Source: Nocardioides sp. (GTDB taxonomy: Bacteria; Actinomycetota; Actinomycetes; Propionibacteriales; Nocardioidaceae). From it: 9,039 nt of DNA. The notes under the pieces are model-generated. The model saw only the letters and a list, made by a program, of their open reading frames with translations. It ran no database searches and had not been told where the DNA came from. Of the stretch, positions 7,649 through 9,039 are shown one piece after another (the stretch's first letter is position 1; each line of letters begins with the position of its first letter). The stretch covers positions 1 through 9,039 of the forward strand of contig JAKFXV010000212.1 in assembly GCA_021731205.1 (NCBI GenBank), in the 5' to 3' direction. The position numbers and the translations under genes were made by a program.

Positions 7649-9039
7649 ATGCATACGCGAACGGCTGTCGTGGTCGGATCCGGCCCCAACGGGTTGTGCG
7701 CTGCGATCACTTTGGCGCAGGCCGGTTGCGCCGTCACGGTCCTGGAGGCTGCGGACGAGCCGGGCGGTGGGGCTCGCTCGGCCGAACTGACGCTTCCGGG
7801 CTTCACGCACGACGTGTGTTCGACGGTGCTTGCCCTGGCCCTGGCTTCCCCCGCCCTTCGCGCGATGCCCCTTGCCGAACACGGACTCGAGCTGGTGCAT
7901 CCCGAGGTGCCGTTGGCCCACCCGTTGGACGACGGTACGGCGATCGCCCTGCACCGATCGGTCGCGGAGACGGCCACGTCGATCGGCGGTCACGACGCAC
8001 AGGCTTACCGCCGACTGCTCGGGCCACCGGTGCACCACTTCGAGGAGTTGATGGCCGAGATCCTCGGGCCGCTGCGGCTTCCGCGCCACCCGCTGGTGGC
8101 GGCCCGCTTCGCCGCGGTCGGCCTGAGATCGGCGGCGGGATTGGCCCGATCAAGGTTCGAAGGCCCCCGCGGCCGAGCCCTGCTGGCCGGGTCGGCCGCC
8201 CACTCGATCATGCGACTCGACCGTGCTCCCACCGCCGGTGTCGGGTTGGTGCTGATGACCGCGGCGCACGCGGTGGGATGGCCGTTTGCACGAGGCGGCT
8301 CCCAGGCGCTGGTGCGCGCGCTCACGTCGTACCTCACCGAGCTCGGCGGCGAGATCGTCACCGGCCACCGGGTCGACAGCGTCGCGGAGCTCGACGAGCA
8401 CGCCGTCGCACTGCTCGATGTCTCGCCTCGCAGTCTGCTTCGCATCGCAGGCCCACGATTCACACCGAGCTATCGCCGAGCGCTGACCCGCTACCGGCAC
8501 GGGCCGGGCATCTTCAAGATCGACTGGGCGCTGAACGCGCCGATCCCATGGCAGGCGCCGGAGGCGCGTGCGGCCGGCACCGTGCACGTCGGGGGGAGCC
8601 TCGAAGAACTGATGCGATCCGAGGACGACGCCGCTCGGGGCCGGGTGCCCCAGCGCCCCTTCGTCCTGCTCACCCAGCCCACGGTCGCCGATCCGAGCCG
8701 CGCGCCAGAGAACCATCACGTGGGCTGGGCCTATTGCCACGTGCCCTCGGGCTGCACCGAGGACATGACGCAGCGCATCGAGGATCAGGTGGAGCGGTTC
8801 GCTCCGGGCTTCCGCGACGTCATCGCCGCCCGCGCCACGATGACGGCCGTTCAGATGCAGGGCTACAACGCCAACTACGTCGGTGGGGACATCAACGGCG
8901 GCGTCCAGGACCTGCGCCAACTGCTGACCCGGCCCGCCGTACGACCCAATCCCTACACCACGCCCGACCAGCGGCTGTTCCTCTGCTCCTCCTCCACCCC
9001 ACCCGGAGGTGGAGGAGGAGCAGAGGAACAGCCGCTGGT
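7649..9039 (+). CDS. FAD-dependent oxidoreductase, phytoene desaturase-like (COG1233), 3' end missing
   Basis: This is a flavoprotein of the amine oxidase/phytoene desaturase superfamily. The N-terminal dinucleotide-binding fold reads AVVVGSGPNGLCAAITLAQAG at 6-26 with E33 ending the second strand (VTVLEA), followed by GGGARSAELTLPGFTHDVCS (39-58). Near the C-terminus, QGYNANYVGGDINGGVQDLRQL (404-425) and FLCSSSTPPGGG (444-455) match the actinobacterial NAD(P)/FAD-dependent oxidoreductase group often labelled phytoene desaturase family. Substrate cannot be inferred; no carotenoid genes are visible. The ATG at 7649 gives 463 codons to the window end without a stop, so the gene is partial. It has no clear Shine-Dalgarno, and its leader is the palindrome array. 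From about residue 456 (9014 on), the reading GGAEEQPL departs from the family's expected VHG after PPGGG; this tail is probably fold-back artefact, not native protein. Confidence 0.9.
   Translation, partial: MHTRTAVVVGSGPNGLCAAITLAQAGCAVTVLEAADEPGGGARSAELTLPGFTHDVCSTVLALALASPALRAMPLAEHGLELVHPEVPLAHPLDDGTAIALHRSVAETATSIGGHDAQAYRRLLGPPVHHFEELMAEILGPLRLPRHPLVAARFAAVGLRSAAGLARSRFEGPRGRALLAGSAAHSIMRLDRAPTAGVGLVLMTAAHAVGWPFARGGSQALVRALTSYLTELGGEIVTGHRVDSVAELDEHAVALLDVSPRSLLRIAGPRFTPSYRRALTRYRHGPGIFKIDWALNAPIPWQAPEARAAGTVHVGGSLEELMRSEDDAARGRVPQRPFVLLTQPTVADPSRAPENHHVGWAYCHVPSGCTEDMTQRIEDQVERFAPGFRDVIAARATMTAVQMQGYNANYVGGDINGGVQDLRQLLTRPAVRPNPYTTPDQRLFLCSSSTPPGGGGGAEEQPL
8967..9039. repeat. Perfect 32-bp inverted repeat with 9-base loop at the window end
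   Basis: Bases 8967-8998 are exactly complementary to 9008-9039, with CCACCCGGA (8999-9007) between, and the right arm ends at the last base. The left arm encodes normal oxidoreductase protein; the right arm would encode an unrelated tail. The native sequence contains a short seed: TCCACC at 8993-8998 faces GGTGGA at 9008-9013, both within coding sequence that fits the family motif. This points to a polymerase or assembly fold-back rather than a biological palindrome. Confidence 0.95.

Noticed and set aside
7622..8920. Minus-strand open frames opposite the oxidoreductase
   Set aside because: They are shadows of a plus-strand frame with a clear FAD-binding motif and family C-terminal motifs.
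8967..9039. Hairpin telomere of a linear replicon, or an intrinsic terminator
   Set aside because: The left arm is in-frame conserved coding sequence, the gene is unfinished at this point, and a native 6-base seed explains a fold-back artefact better.

Overview
The window is high-GC DNA with the gene content and protein sequences of an actinobacterium: separate nuoC and nuoD genes, an actinobacterial-type NuoE with a long acidic tail, frequent GTG starts and menaquinone genes. A Propionibacteriales/Nocardioides-like source would fit, but that is a guess from general resemblance. Most of the window is core respiratory metabolism. I see no phage, IS element, CRISPR array or defence system.

Layout. 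Positions 1-5277 (minus strand) hold the proximal part of a complex I operon in the canonical order nuoA-B-C-D-E-F-G. The genes are joined by 1-8 bp overlaps from nuoB onward, and only the first 11 codons of nuoG are inside the window. A spacer of about 206 bp follows (5278-5483); it contains a CRP/GlxR-like palindrome. Next is menG/ubiE (5484-6173, minus), the last methyltransferase of menaquinone synthesis. Across an 87-bp divergent intergenic region is menF/entC (6261-7562, plus), an isochorismate synthase for the first committed step of the same pathway. The two men genes make the quinone that complex I reduces, so the cluster is functionally coherent.

The menF stop codon lies inside the first copy of a three-copy, exactly 37-bp-period array of palindromes (7545-7639). 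This array fills the gap to a plus-strand FAD-dependent oxidoreductase of the phytoene desaturase/COG1233 type (7649 to the window end). The oxidoreductase is cut off by a 32-bp perfect inverted repeat at the last base of the window. This departs from the conserved protein motif at exactly the point a self-primed fold-back would predict, so the last roughly 26 bases are probably an artefact.

The most unusual points are the palindrome array, the terminal fold-back, a heptapeptide repeat at the NuoC N-terminus, an apparent 20-residue insertion in NuoF, and the probably leaderless divergent men promoters flanking a 16-bp palindrome.
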